Assembly: GCA_018385275.1 (NCBI GenBank)
Contig: JAHAZM010000014.1
Location: 1 to 32,868 of the forward strand
Length of the DNA stretch: 32,868 nucleotides
From: Eubacteriales bacterium
GTDB taxonomy: Bacteria; Bacillota; Clostridia; Christensenellales; MB2-83
Direction: 5' to 3'
Shown: one piece after another, positions 8,034 to 15,498 of the stretch
Position numbering within the stretch: the stretch's first letter is position 1
How the letters are laid out: the number at the start of each line of letters is the position of its first letter
Program-made: the position numbers and the translations under genes
Notes under the pieces: model-generated
The model's input: the letters and a program-made list of their open reading frames with translations, nothing else
What the model was told of the DNA's origin: nothing
The model's database searches: none

Positions 8034-8062
8034 ATTATACTATACGACACAGTATCGCGCAA
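8034..8062 (-). promoter_or_regulatory. Promoter of the small ORF-pfkB-thrC operon
   Basis: Minus strand: TTGCGC (8057-8062), a 17-bp spacer and perfect TATAAT (8034-8039). Predicted start near 8027, just before the AAGGAGG of the 39-aa ORF. Confidence 0.75.
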
Positions 8063-8143
8063 ATCTTTTTTCACACCCCGGAGGGCCGCCGCGTATGATA
8101 AAGTACGGTGCTTTTTCTCCCGAGTACCCGGAAAAACGCAGGA

Positions 8144-8171
8144 ACGCAAGCCGGGCGTTTTTCATATAATA
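8144..8171 (+). promoter_or_regulatory. Possible promoter (sigma-K-like or weak sigma-A) before the Cys-containing protein gene
   Basis: TATAAT at 8165-8170 has no recognisable TTGnnn at the correct distance. The same bases fit the mother-cell sigma-K pattern CATAnnnTA (8163-8171) with AC 17 nt upstream (8144-8145). The information content is low, so the sigma assignment is only a suggestion that fits a possible spore-coat role. Confidence 0.35.
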
Positions 8172-8201
8172 TACCAGAAAAGCAAACAAGGAGGCATAAC
8201 C

Positions 8202-8861
8202 ATGTCGTTTTATTCATACCGCAACTGCGAAAACGAGCTTTGCCCCGGCCGGATCAACGGCGACGCGGGCAAGGGCTTGTGCGAGCGGGTCGCCGTACAG
8301 GTAAGAAGGATCTACGACTCCTGTATGCAGCAGGAGCAATTGGAGAATATCCCCGTTTCCCTGACCGGAGTCGTCGGGGATTTCACCGCGCCGCTGACCT
8401 ATCAGGGTATGCGCAGCAACTCGACCGCCGGCGTTCTGACCGATCTGTCCGTGACGCGTCTGCCGGACCGGCCGCACTGCTGCCGCGTCACAGCCACGGT
8501 CGCCATCCCGATCACGGTATCCTTCACGGACGCGAACAACCGGGCCGGATCCGGCGCGGCAACGATTTCCGTCAAAAAAGACGTCATTCTCTACGTACCG
8601 GACGACTCGATCATCCCCTACAGCATCGACAGCATCGTCAGCGCCGCCGGTATCAACGGCGCCTACGTCAGCAATTATTCCTTCATCATCGACGCCTGTG
8701 TCACCGTCATACTTAAAGTCGGCGCCGACGTGGATCTGCTGCTGCCCTGCTACGGGCTGTGCCGGATCCCGCCGTGCGAGGAATTCTCCAGCGAAGTCTG
8801 CGACGATTTCTTCAATCTGCCGATCTTCCCGGTGCAGACTTACGATACCGGCTCCTGCTGA
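8202..8861 (+). CDS. Cys-containing clostridial protein of unknown function, possible spore surface component, 219 aa
   Basis: No enzyme motif, signal peptide or membrane segment is visible. The protein has 12 Cys (9, 14, 27, 41, 93, 94, 166, 183, 187, 192, 200, 219), clustered near both ends; the middle is beta-rich and Val/Ile/Thr-rich (VTATVAIPITVSFTD, DVILYVPDDSIIPY). The N-terminal CENELCPGRINGDAGKGLC and the C-terminal LPCYGLCRIPPCEEF look like conserved blocks that I associate with uncharacterised clostridial proteins. Paired Cys and a beta-rich core suit a cross-linked coat or exosporium protein, but that is inference. The ATG at 8202 is fixed by AAGGAGGC at 8188-8195. It is monocistronic, followed 18 bp later by a terminator. 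Upstream in-frame codons are not part of it. Confidence 0.7.
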   Translation: MSFYSYRNCENELCPGRINGDAGKGLCERVAVQVRRIYDSCMQQEQLENIPVSLTGVVGDFTAPLTYQGMRSNSTAGVLTDLSVTRLPDRPHCCRVTATVAIPITVSFTDANNRAGSGAATISVKKDVILYVPDDSIIPYSIDSIVSAAGINGAYVSNYSFIIDACVTVILKVGADVDLLLPCYGLCRIPPCEEFSSEVCDDFFNLPIFPVQTYDTGSC

Positions 8862-8879
8862 AGCGGCGCGCCAAAAAAA

Positions 8880-8907
8880 CTCCTGTCTGACGACAGGAGC
8901 TTTTTTT
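8880..8907. terminator. Terminator between convergent genes
   Basis: 8-bp perfect stem (8880-8887 with 8892-8899), loop TGAC, then a run of seven T on the plus strand. A7 before the stem (8873-8879) gives a T-tract on the minus strand as well, so it can end the beta-helix gene too. Confidence 0.85.
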
Positions 8908-8924
8908 GAAAGAAACGCGGGATT

Positions 8925-10868
8925 TCAGCGCCGGGCGCCCGCCGCCGCACGGATGGCGGCGACAGCTTGCTCGTCCCATTGATAATTGTTGCGGAAGGAA
9001 CGATGGACGTCCTGCTCGTCGAGCGGTTCCCACATAAACAGATCGGGCTCGCGGGCCGTGTTGGCCGTCGTATAATTGTCCTCACAATAATTGTAATCGC
9101 CCTTGAGGATATAATTGCGCCAGCAGTCGGCCAGCACGTTGCCCGTGACGGTAAAACCGACGCTGCCGCCGTCGAGATAGACGCCGCCGTAATCGTTGTG
9201 CACGCCGGAGATGTCGTTGCCGGCGATCACGCTCGCGTCGTTGCGGCCCAGCGTATAGATCCCGCCGCCGTCGTGCAGTTCTTTCATCACGTCCGTGATG
9301 CGGTTATATGAAATCGAGTTTTCCGAAAAAAGGGAACGGCCGTTCTCGTCCGTATAATATGTGCCGGCCAGTTCCTGCCCTCCGAAACCCCAGCCCCAGC
9401 CGAAACTGATGCCCGAATACGGCATATCGGAGATGGTGTTGTATTCGACGCGCGTGCGCGCCGCGTAACCGACGACGATACCGACGCCGCCGCGATAGAC
9501 CGTCGCGCAGCGGGTGATGACGTTGTCCTCGATCCGGTTATCCGAGGAAACGTGCTTCATTTCCCCGCGGATCAGCGACGCGGGCAGCGATTTGGCGAAA
9601 GGATGATGATCAAAGAAGGAGAAACCGCCGAGCGTAACGGCGTTGCCGGCCACGTCCGTAAACGTATTGCCGGTGACGGCGGCGTTTTTAGTCGCGCGGC
9701 CCAGATGGAGGGCCCCGCCGCCGAGCTCGGTAAAGGTATTGTCCGTAAAGGAAACGCCGTCGGTATAGCATCCGTAGACCGCGTGGAGCGAATCGATCCA
9801 GAGGTCGTTGTTCCACACCGTATCGCCCGTCATGCCTTCGCCGCGATATACGTTGGCCTGAATGCAGATAAAGCCGGCGTTCGTGTGCGTCTGACGCCAT
9901 GTGGTATGGCGGAACGAAAGCGCGTCAAAGCGGAGCGCGCGGACCGGAGCGTCGGGCGTGCCGTTCAGGCAGACCAACTGCTCCAGTACGCCGAGCACGG
10001 CATGGAACGGGCCCGCCTGCCAGGGGCGCAGAACGATATCGCCGGAGGCGGCGTCCCGGCACCATTCGCCGGGTTCGTCAAGAAAACAGCGCGAGCCGCA
10101 GGCATATTGGATCTGATCGGCCCGAAGCGTGGCGCCGATGGAGAATTGCGTCGTGACGTAGGTCGTCCACGCCGGCTGACGCATCCGTACGAACACGACG
10201 CCGTCGGAGAGCGGTTCGATCGCGTCGACCGGGATATAAGAGTACGTCCAGTCGTTCTTGAGTGCGATCTCCACGTCGGACACATCTGTCACGGCAGCCA
10301 GCTCCGCGCTCCGCACCGTAAAGCCCGCATCGTCGACGGTCAGAGCTGTCAGGGGTTTGCTTTCAGCCAGAACGGCGCGGCGGCCGTCCACATACAGATC
10401 GCGGCTCCAGGGGCCGTCGAAACGCGAAGAAAAAGTGCCGTCGCCGTTGTCCGTCCAGTTTTCCAGAACCTGTCCGCCGCTGAGGACCGCCTGTTCTCCC
10501 GTCCAGATCACCGTGTGACCGTCGGTGCCGCCGTCGCGGGCGTCAAAGGTCAGCGTTTCGCTCAGAACATACGTACCCGGCAAAAGCGTAACGACGATAT
10601 CGCCGTCGGCTTCCCGGTTTGCGCGGACCGCCTGCCGGGCCCGTTCCGGTGTGCGGAAGGGCGTACTCCGGCTTCGGCCGTCGGCATCGTCGTCGCCGTC
10701 GGGCGAAACGTAAAAGCGCAGAGCGGCGGCGAATTTTTCCGAAGCAGGCTCCTCTGAAGGAGCCGGGGACGGCAGCGCCAGCCGCGCTTCGATATGAAGG
10801 ATGAGCGTGACGCAGCAAAGCACGAGCGCGCACATCCAGATGGCCACGATCCATTTACTCTTTTTCAT
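8925..10868 (-). CDS. Exported/anchored right-handed parallel beta-helix protein, 647 aa
   Basis: The N-terminus (KKSK, then a hydrophobic stretch 8-27) is an uncleaved anchor or signal; a Pro/Glu linker follows. FYVSPDGDDDADG (52-64) with TPFRTPERARQAVR is the usual opening of clostridial pectate-lyase-like beta-helix proteins. From about residue 300 onwards there are many NxF/NxI turns typical of beta-helix coils (SFTDNTFTELGGGALHLG, AAVTGNTFTDVAGNAV, NRIEDNVITR, NTISDMPYSGISFGWGWGFG). The family acts outside the cell on polysaccharides, as lyases or glycosidases; no substrate can be assigned and catalytic residues are not clear to me. ATG at 10868 with AGGAG 6 nt upstream and its own promoter. 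Monocistronic. Confidence 0.85.
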   Translation of the reverse strand: MKKSKWIVAIWMCALVLCCVTLILHIEARLALPSPAPSEEPASEKFAAALRFYVSPDGDDDADGRSRSTPFRTPERARQAVRANREADGDIVVTLLPGTYVLSETLTFDARDGGTDGHTVIWTGEQAVLSGGQVLENWTDNGDGTFSSRFDGPWSRDLYVDGRRAVLAESKPLTALTVDDAGFTVRSAELAAVTDVSDVEIALKNDWTYSYIPVDAIEPLSDGVVFVRMRQPAWTTYVTTQFSIGATLRADQIQYACGSRCFLDEPGEWCRDAASGDIVLRPWQAGPFHAVLGVLEQLVCLNGTPDAPVRALRFDALSFRHTTWRQTHTNAGFICIQANVYRGEGMTGDTVWNNDLWIDSLHAVYGCYTDGVSFTDNTFTELGGGALHLGRATKNAAVTGNTFTDVAGNAVTLGGFSFFDHHPFAKSLPASLIRGEMKHVSSDNRIEDNVITRCATVYRGGVGIVVGYAARTRVEYNTISDMPYSGISFGWGWGFGGQELAGTYYTDENGRSLFSENSISYNRITDVMKELHDGGGIYTLGRNDASVIAGNDISGVHNDYGGVYLDGGSVGFTVTGNVLADCWRNYILKGDYNYCEDNYTTANTAREPDLFMWEPLDEQDVHRSFRNNYQWDEQAVAAIRAAAGARR

Positions 10869-10895
10869 AAACAGCTCCTGTCAGAGAGTATCATC

Positions 10896-10924
10896 ATTGT
10901 ACCACGCGGGAAGATGAAAAACAA
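10896..10924 (-). promoter_or_regulatory. Promoter of the beta-helix gene
   Basis: Minus strand: TTGTTT (10919-10924), a 17-bp spacer and TACAAT (10896-10901), 27 bp before the start codon. It lies just downstream of the terminator of the lysA operon. Confidence 0.65.
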
Positions 10925-10935
10925 GAGGTCTTGAC

Positions 10936-10970
10936 AAAAAAAAGACCGGTCAAGGCTGACTTGACCGGTC
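10936..10970 (-). terminator. Terminator of the lysA-deacetylase operon
   Basis: 11-bp perfect stem (10944-10954 with 10960-10970), 5-nt loop, followed on the minus strand by eight T (complement of 10936-10943). Confidence 0.9.
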
Positions 10971-10975
10971 GGTTT

Positions 10976-12199
10976 TCATGCGTCGAGGAGCGAAGGCTCA
11001 TAACCGGCGGAGCGCATGGCGTCGATGATCCTGGGCAGCGCCTCGGTGTTGCTCGAGCTGACGGCGTGAAGGAGCAGGATCGAGCCGTTGTGGATATGCT
11101 TCATGACCTTGTCGTAGGCATAATCGGCGCCGGGCTGTTTGCTTCTGTCCCAGTCCTGATAGGCAAAATCCCAAAGGATGGTCTTCATCCCCAGCATTTG
11201 AGTAGCCGCCAGCGACCGGGGACTGAACACGCCCTCCGGCGGACGAAAATAGGTCATCTCATAACCGCAGGTCTCGCGTATCAGGTCGTTGAGCTTGACG
11301 ATCTCGTCTGTGAACTGCCGGTAACTCAGTTTCGTCATGTTCGGATGGGTCCAGCTGTGGTTGCCCACGATATGTCCCTCGTCGATCATCCGCCGGACGA
11401 GCGCGGCGTTGGATTTGAAATAATCGTGCGTGATGAAGAAGACCGCCTTGCAGTTCTTCTCTTTCAGCGTGTCAAGGATGCGCCCCGTATAGCCGGCTTC
11501 ATATCCGCAGTCGAACGTGAGATAGACGCGCGGAGACGTCGTGTCCATCTGACAGAATGCGCCGTAAGCTTTGAACAGGCGCGCCGTCCGGCTGGGTACG
11601 ACCGGGATTTTGCCTCCGGTCTCCATGGGGATGCCCCAGCCCTGCGCGGTATTGTCCAAGCCGTCGAGAACGGCGGTATCGAGGACGCCGTTATAGGTCG
11701 GGATCGGCGTGGAAGGACCGCCCAGCTTGATATAGTCGGCCGACGCATACCCGATCAAATCGCAGTACTGCACCCGATACCAGTCCGGATCGCCGGCGTC
11801 GAGAACGTCGAAAGCGTCTCCCTCGGGGATCGAACCCAGGATCGCAAAAGACGTGCCTTTGCCAGCGCGGATCCTCAGACTGCCCGTCCCGGGCTTCAGA
11901 AGAGCGGTACGGCTTTGGCCCGCGGAAACCGTCACAAAGGGTGGAGCCGTCGGAGACGGAGACGCCGTAGGCGCAGACGTGGGCGTCGCGGTAGGATCGG
12001 CGGCCGCAGCGGTGATTTCCGGCGTCGGAGTCGACGCAGGCCCGGCGGTCGGTTCAACCGTCGGCGTCGGAGCCGGCGTGTCGGTGATTTCCGGCGTGGC
12101 CGTGAAAGAATAGATCGGGGTCGGGCTTGGAGCGGCCGTACAGCCGACAAGAAGCAAGGCGGATAAAACGATCGCCGGGATCGCCGTGTTTTTCTTCAA
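10976..12199 (-). CDS. PdaA-like polysaccharide deacetylase lipoprotein with SH3-like domain, 407 aa
   Basis: A lipoprotein signal ends in the lipobox LLVGC with Cys20. Residues 21-88 are a Thr/Pro/Ala-rich linker. An SH3b-type domain follows (about 95-160: LRIRAGKGTSFAILGSIPEG and GYASADYIKL), then a NodB-fold deacetylase (about 185-405). The deacetylase is closest in motif pattern to PdaA, which removes the N-acetyl group from MurNAc during muramic-delta-lactam formation in spore cortex: TFDCGYE (228-234, Asp230), metal ligands His281 and His285 in HSWTH, RPPEG (319-323) and LLLH (375-378). PdaA usually has TFDNGYE; here the variable position is Cys. The start is TTG at 12199, supported by AGGAG 8 nt upstream. 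It lies 13 bp after lysA, whose stop codon overlaps this Shine-Dalgarno region. Peptidoglycan is the likely substrate; a strict sporulation role is inferred. Confidence 0.85.
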   Translation of the reverse strand: MKKNTAIPAIVLSALLLVGCTAAPSPTPIYSFTATPEITDTPAPTPTVEPTAGPASTPTPEITAAAADPTATPTSAPTASPSPTAPPFVTVSAGQSRTALLKPGTGSLRIRAGKGTSFAILGSIPEGDAFDVLDAGDPDWYRVQYCDLIGYASADYIKLGGPSTPIPTYNGVLDTAVLDGLDNTAQGWGIPMETGGKIPVVPSRTARLFKAYGAFCQMDTTSPRVYLTFDCGYEAGYTGRILDTLKEKNCKAVFFITHDYFKSNAALVRRMIDEGHIVGNHSWTHPNMTKLSYRQFTDEIVKLNDLIRETCGYEMTYFRPPEGVFSPRSLAATQMLGMKTILWDFAYQDWDRSKQPGADYAYDKVMKHIHNGSILLLHAVSSSNTEALPRIIDAMRSAGYEPSLLDA

Positions 12200-12212
12200 A
12201 TCGAGGTCTCCT

Positions 12213-13520
12213 TTACTTCAGCCATTCGGGGATACGGTCGCGGGCGCACAGATCGTCAAAGCTCTCCCGCTCGACCATGACCGCGCTTTCTCCGCCGCGT
12301 ACGAGGACGACGGCGGGACGCGGGTTCCGATTATAATTGGACGCCATGGAATAATTATACGCGCCGGTGGAAAACACCGCCACAACGTCGCCGCGGCGCG
12401 CTTCCTGCAGGGGCATGTCCACGCCGATCAGATCGCCGCTCTCACAGCATTTACCCGCCAGCGTGATCGGACCGGCCGGTTTTTCGTCCGCGCGATCGAC
12501 GACGACGGTCTCATAGCGCGCTTTGTAGAGGGCATAACGGGGGTTGTCCCCCATGCCGCCGTCGATGCTGACGTAACGGCGAACGCCGGGGATGTCTTTG
12601 ACGACGCCGACGGTGTAGAGCGTGACGCCAGCCTCTCCGACAATGGAACGACCCGGCTCCAGGATCAGCGCAGGAGTCGAGAGTCCGCGCGCGGCAAAGA
12701 CTTTCCGCAAATGAGCGCCGATGACGCGAACGCACTCACTCGGTTCCGTCGGGCAATCCCCGTCTACGTACCGGATGCCGAAGCCGCCGCCCAAATCGAG
12801 GATCCCGAGCGAGAGCCCGAAAGTTTCCCGGACGCGCACAAACATATCCGACATGATCTCCGTCGCGCGAAGGAAGGCCTCCATGTCGAATATCTGAGAG
12901 CCGATATGGCAATGCAGACCGTCGAGAACGACGCTCTCCTCCCGGATCGCAAGACGCAGCGCTTCCATGCCCTCTCCGTCAAAGGCCATACCGAATTTGG
13001 AATCGGTCGAGGCGGTGCGGATATAGGCGTGCGTTTCGGCCTCGATGCCGGGATTCATTCGCAGCAGTATATGTGCACGCTTGTTCATTTCTGCACATAT
13101 GGCGCATAACAGCTGTAATTCGCTGAGAGAATCAACTACAATATGTCCGACGCCGAAATCGAGCGCCATACGCAGTTCAGCCGGCGTTTTGTTGGAGCCG
13201 TGGAAAAAGACCTTTTCCATCGGGAACCCGGCTTTGTGAGCCGTATACAGTTCACCGCCGGAACCCAGGTCGGCGCCGAGTCCCTCCCCGGCGACGATAT
13301 GATACATCGCCAGGCAGGAGAAGGCTTTTGACGCGAAAATAACGCCGCCGGCCAGCGATTCCTGCTTGAACGCTTCCGTAAACGACCGGCACATGCGGCG
13401 AATATACGCTTCGTCCATCACATAGAGCGGCGTGCCGTAACGACGCGCCAATTCGCCCGCGTCGCACCCGCCGATTTTCAGACGACCGTCCTGCACAAAT
13501 AAAGTATCCCTCGTTCTCAT
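12213..13520 (-). CDS. lysA: Diaminopimelate decarboxylase, 435 aa
   Basis: PLP enzyme converting meso-diaminopimelate to L-lysine and CO2. A fold-III decarboxylase barrel with the PLP lysine in FASKAFSC (Lys65), HCHIGSQI, the phosphate-binding LDLGGGFGIRY, EPGRSIVGEAG, and the C-terminal CCESGD motif whose Cys contributes to the partner active site; YNYSMASNYN binds substrate. ATG at 13520 with GGGAG about 10 nt upstream. The consensus promoter lies only about 40 bp before the start, so there is no room for a lysine riboswitch. Cotranscribed with the PdaA-like gene, so a lysine-making and a peptidoglycan-modifying enzyme share one mRNA. Confidence 0.96.
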   Translation of the reverse strand: MRTRDTLFVQDGRLKIGGCDAGELARRYGTPLYVMDEAYIRRMCRSFTEAFKQESLAGGVIFASKAFSCLAMYHIVAGEGLGADLGSGGELYTAHKAGFPMEKVFFHGSNKTPAELRMALDFGVGHIVVDSLSELQLLCAICAEMNKRAHILLRMNPGIEAETHAYIRTASTDSKFGMAFDGEGMEALRLAIREESVVLDGLHCHIGSQIFDMEAFLRATEIMSDMFVRVRETFGLSLGILDLGGGFGIRYVDGDCPTEPSECVRVIGAHLRKVFAARGLSTPALILEPGRSIVGEAGVTLYTVGVVKDIPGVRRYVSIDGGMGDNPRYALYKARYETVVVDRADEKPAGPITLAGKCCESGDLIGVDMPLQEARRGDVVAVFSTGAYNYSMASNYNRNPRPAVVLVRGGESAVMVERESFDDLCARDRIPEWLK

Positions 13521-13559
13521 GGATTCTATTCTCCCGTATTTCCGTCAATCTTTGGGGAG

Positions 13560-13588
13560 ATTATAGCATTGAATGACACCTTCGTCAA
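13560..13588 (-). promoter_or_regulatory. Sigma-A-type promoter of lysA
   Basis: Minus strand: TTGACG (13583-13588), a 17-bp spacer and perfect TATAAT (13560-13565). Predicted start near 13553. Confidence 0.85.
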
Positions 13589-13648
13589 ATTCTTAAATAG
13601 AATCGTCCGGAAAACGAACGGGTCGCCGTCAGGAACGAGGGTAAAACG

Positions 13649-14830
13649 TCACGCCCGACCAAGCCAGCCGCGGGCGGCGCGGCGGATCGCGTCGCCGTAA
13701 GCGGCGGCCGGCACGGATTCGGCCAGTACGACGTCGCTTTGAGCCGTGACGCGTCCGTCAAGGCTCACGGTCAGTTTCCCGACCACCGCGCCGGCTTCGA
13801 GAGGCGCGCGCAGATCGGACCGCCATTCGACGGAGACCTTCGGTTCAGGGGAAGTTCCTTTCCGGCTGATGAGAAAAACGTCGGAGGCCAGCACCGTGCG
13901 GACCGTACGCGAAGCGGCGCCGGTAATGCGAAGATCGTTTTTTACCTCGCTGCCGAGCGCGTAAAGCTTCGTACGCGCACAGGAAGCGAAGCCGTAATTG
14001 AGAAGACCCTTTGCCGTTTCGAAGCGGGTTTCACTGCTGGGACTGCCCAGCACGACGGCAATGAAGCGCATCCCGCCGCGCTGAGCAGAGGCGGCCAGAC
14101 AATGCCCGGCTTTGGAGGTATATCCGGTCTTGACGCCGTCGGCGCCGCTGTAAAAGCGAACGAGTTTATTGGTATTGGTCAGCTCCGTCACGCGTCCGCT
14201 CGGATGAACGAGCGTATCGGTCCAGATCCGGCTGTAATCGAAATAATGTTCAAACCCGAGCAGGACTCGCGCCATGACGGCGATATCCCGGGCGGAAGAA
14301 TAATGATCCTGATCGGCCAGTCCCGTGCAATCGGCAAAATGCGTGTGCGTAAGGCCGAGTTGCGCGGCCTTGGCGTTCATCAGCGCGACGAAATCGCTTT
14401 CGCTGCCGCCGATATGCTCCGCCAGCGCGACGCTGGAATCGTTGGCCGATACGACGATCACGGTACGCAGCAGATCGGAAACGGTATACTCGGCGTTATA
14501 ATCAAGGAAGGCTTCCGAACCCGTCATATCCGCCGCGGTCCGGCTGACGCGGATCTTTTCGGCGAGCGAGATCTCTCCGTTTTCCTCCGCTTCCAGCACG
14601 AGGATCAGAGTCATGATCTTGGTAACGCTGGCCATCGGCAGAGGCGTGTCGGCGTTATGCTCGAAAAACACCTCGCCCGAATCGTATTCGACAAGGATCG
14701 CCGCTTTGGCGTCGGAAGCCGCCGGCAGGGCCGCCACGTCGTCGTACATCGGCTCGGCGACGCCGTCGGCGCGGGCGGTCACGCCGCCGAAAAGCAGGCA
14801 AAGGCAAAGAAGAATCGCGATTTTTTTCAT
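13649..14830 (-). CDS. dacF: D-alanyl-D-alanine carboxypeptidase (DacF/DacB type), 393 aa
   Basis: Class C low-molecular-mass penicillin-binding protein (peptidase S11) that trims the terminal D-Ala of peptidoglycan stem peptides. Signal peptide at residues 1-22 (cleavage near ARA-DG). Active site: SVTK (Ser68, Lys71), SAN (128-130), KTG (234-236) with the following YTSKAGHC. A C-terminal beta domain (about 290-375) and an amphipathic tail (AIRRAARGWLG) suit membrane association. ATG at 14830 with GGGAGG 7 nt upstream; the longer open frame upstream is not protein-like. It follows spoIIM; in Bacillus subtilis dacF and spoIIM also lie in one neighbourhood, separated by xerD, drm and pupG, so a sporulation role is favoured over vegetative DacA. 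No clear terminator is seen downstream (13521-13648 holds only the lysA promoter). Confidence 0.88.
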   Translation of the reverse strand: MKKIAILLCLCLLFGGVTARADGVAEPMYDDVAALPAASDAKAAILVEYDSGEVFFEHNADTPLPMASVTKIMTLILVLEAEENGEISLAEKIRVSRTAADMTGSEAFLDYNAEYTVSDLLRTVIVVSANDSSVALAEHIGGSESDFVALMNAKAAQLGLTHTHFADCTGLADQDHYSSARDIAVMARVLLGFEHYFDYSRIWTDTLVHPSGRVTELTNTNKLVRFYSGADGVKTGYTSKAGHCLAASAQRGGMRFIAVVLGSPSSETRFETAKGLLNYGFASCARTKLYALGSEVKNDLRITGAASRTVRTVLASDVFLISRKGTSPEPKVSVEWRSDLRAPLEAGAVVGKLTVSLDGRVTAQSDVVLAESVPAAAYGDAIRRAARGWLGRA

Positions 14831-14835
14831 GAAAA

Positions 14836-14888
14836 ATCCTCCCGTCCGGGTGTATCCCTTTTTAGAATACGCCGCCGGACGGGAGGAT
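14836..14888 (-). promoter_or_regulatory. Long hairpin between spoIIM and dacF that contains the dacF Shine-Dalgarno
   Basis: A perfect 14-bp inverted repeat (14836-14849 with 14875-14888) around a 25-nt loop. On the minus-strand RNA the 3' arm holds GGGAGG, the dacF ribosome binding site, and is followed by TTTTTC and then the ATG. It can be read as an intrinsic terminator after spoIIM or as a structure that hides the dacF ribosome binding site. Confidence 0.7.
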
Positions 14889-14901
14889 ATGCCCCCGAAT
14901 C

Positions 14902-15498
14902 CTATCCGATCATACCGCCGAAAACGCCGAAAACCGCCGGCGTGAAATACGCGTCCAGAAAACTGACGCCCAGCATGCCGAGCCAGAGCAAGGCGTAGCG
15001 CCGCAGATAAGCCGTTTCCGGCGGCTTGGCGCCGTGAGCATAGGCGAAATCCAGCACGGCTTTGCGAGTCGAAGCGGCAGACGCCGACGCCAGCAAACAC
15101 AGGCTCAGAGCGGCCGGGATCAGCACGGCGACGCCGGCGCCGATATAACCGAGAAATCCGAAGCGGCGCGCGATACAGCCGTAAGTAAAAAAGGCGCATA
15201 TCGTGCGGAACATCGTCAGTCCGTAATTGAACGGAAGCCCGACGAGACTGAAGCCGCTGAGAAAAAGCAGCAGGAGGATCTGGGTATTCTGGATCAGCGC
15301 GTGAAAAAAGATATAGACCCGGTCGGTCTGCCCGTCGCCGGTCACGGCGTACAGGTACCCGTCCAGGCCGGTGCTGACGCGGGAAAGCGCGACCGGTCCG
15401 AGTTTTTCGCTCATCGTCATCCCGATCGCGGCGCCGGCGATCACCGCCAGCAGCAGCAGGATATCGGCCCGGCGATGTAAGAATCTATCGACAGCCAT
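14902..15498 (-). CDS. spoIIM: SpoIIM-like integral membrane protein, 198 aa
   Basis: A SpoIIM/DUF95-type protein with about five membrane helices: about 14-28, 64-88 (FFHALIQNTQILLLLFLSGFS), 90-112, 114-135 and 170-190. In the family, SpoIIM forms the DMP complex with SpoIID and SpoIIP and drives peptidoglycan thinning during forespore engulfment. The GFSLVGLPFN turn and the C-terminal aromatic helix fit the family; the similarity is structural more than motif-based, hence moderate certainty. ATG at 15498, placed by AGGAGG 10 nt upstream; it overlaps the end of the Spo0A-C gene by 14 bp in another frame, implying coupled translation. Neighbouring dacF strengthens the assignment. Confidence 0.72.
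   Translation of the reverse strand: MAVDRFLHRRADILLLLAVIAGAAIGMTMSEKLGPVALSRVSTGLDGYLYAVTGDGQTDRVYIFFHALIQNTQILLLLFLSGFSLVGLPFNYGLTMFRTICAFFTYGCIARRFGFLGYIGAGVAVLIPAALSLCLLASASAASTRKAVLDFAYAHGAKPPETAYLRRYALLWLGMLGVSFLDAYFTPAVFGVFGGMIG

Noticed and set aside
13521-13648. Lysine riboswitch before lysA
   Set aside because: The lysA promoter is about 40 bp from the start codon, so the leader is far too short, and no L-box-like sequence is seen upstream.
13649-15199. 516-codon form of the carboxypeptidase
   Set aside because: The extra 123 codons are the antiphase reading of spoIIM and would precede the signal peptide; the start at 14830 has a proper Shine-Dalgarno.
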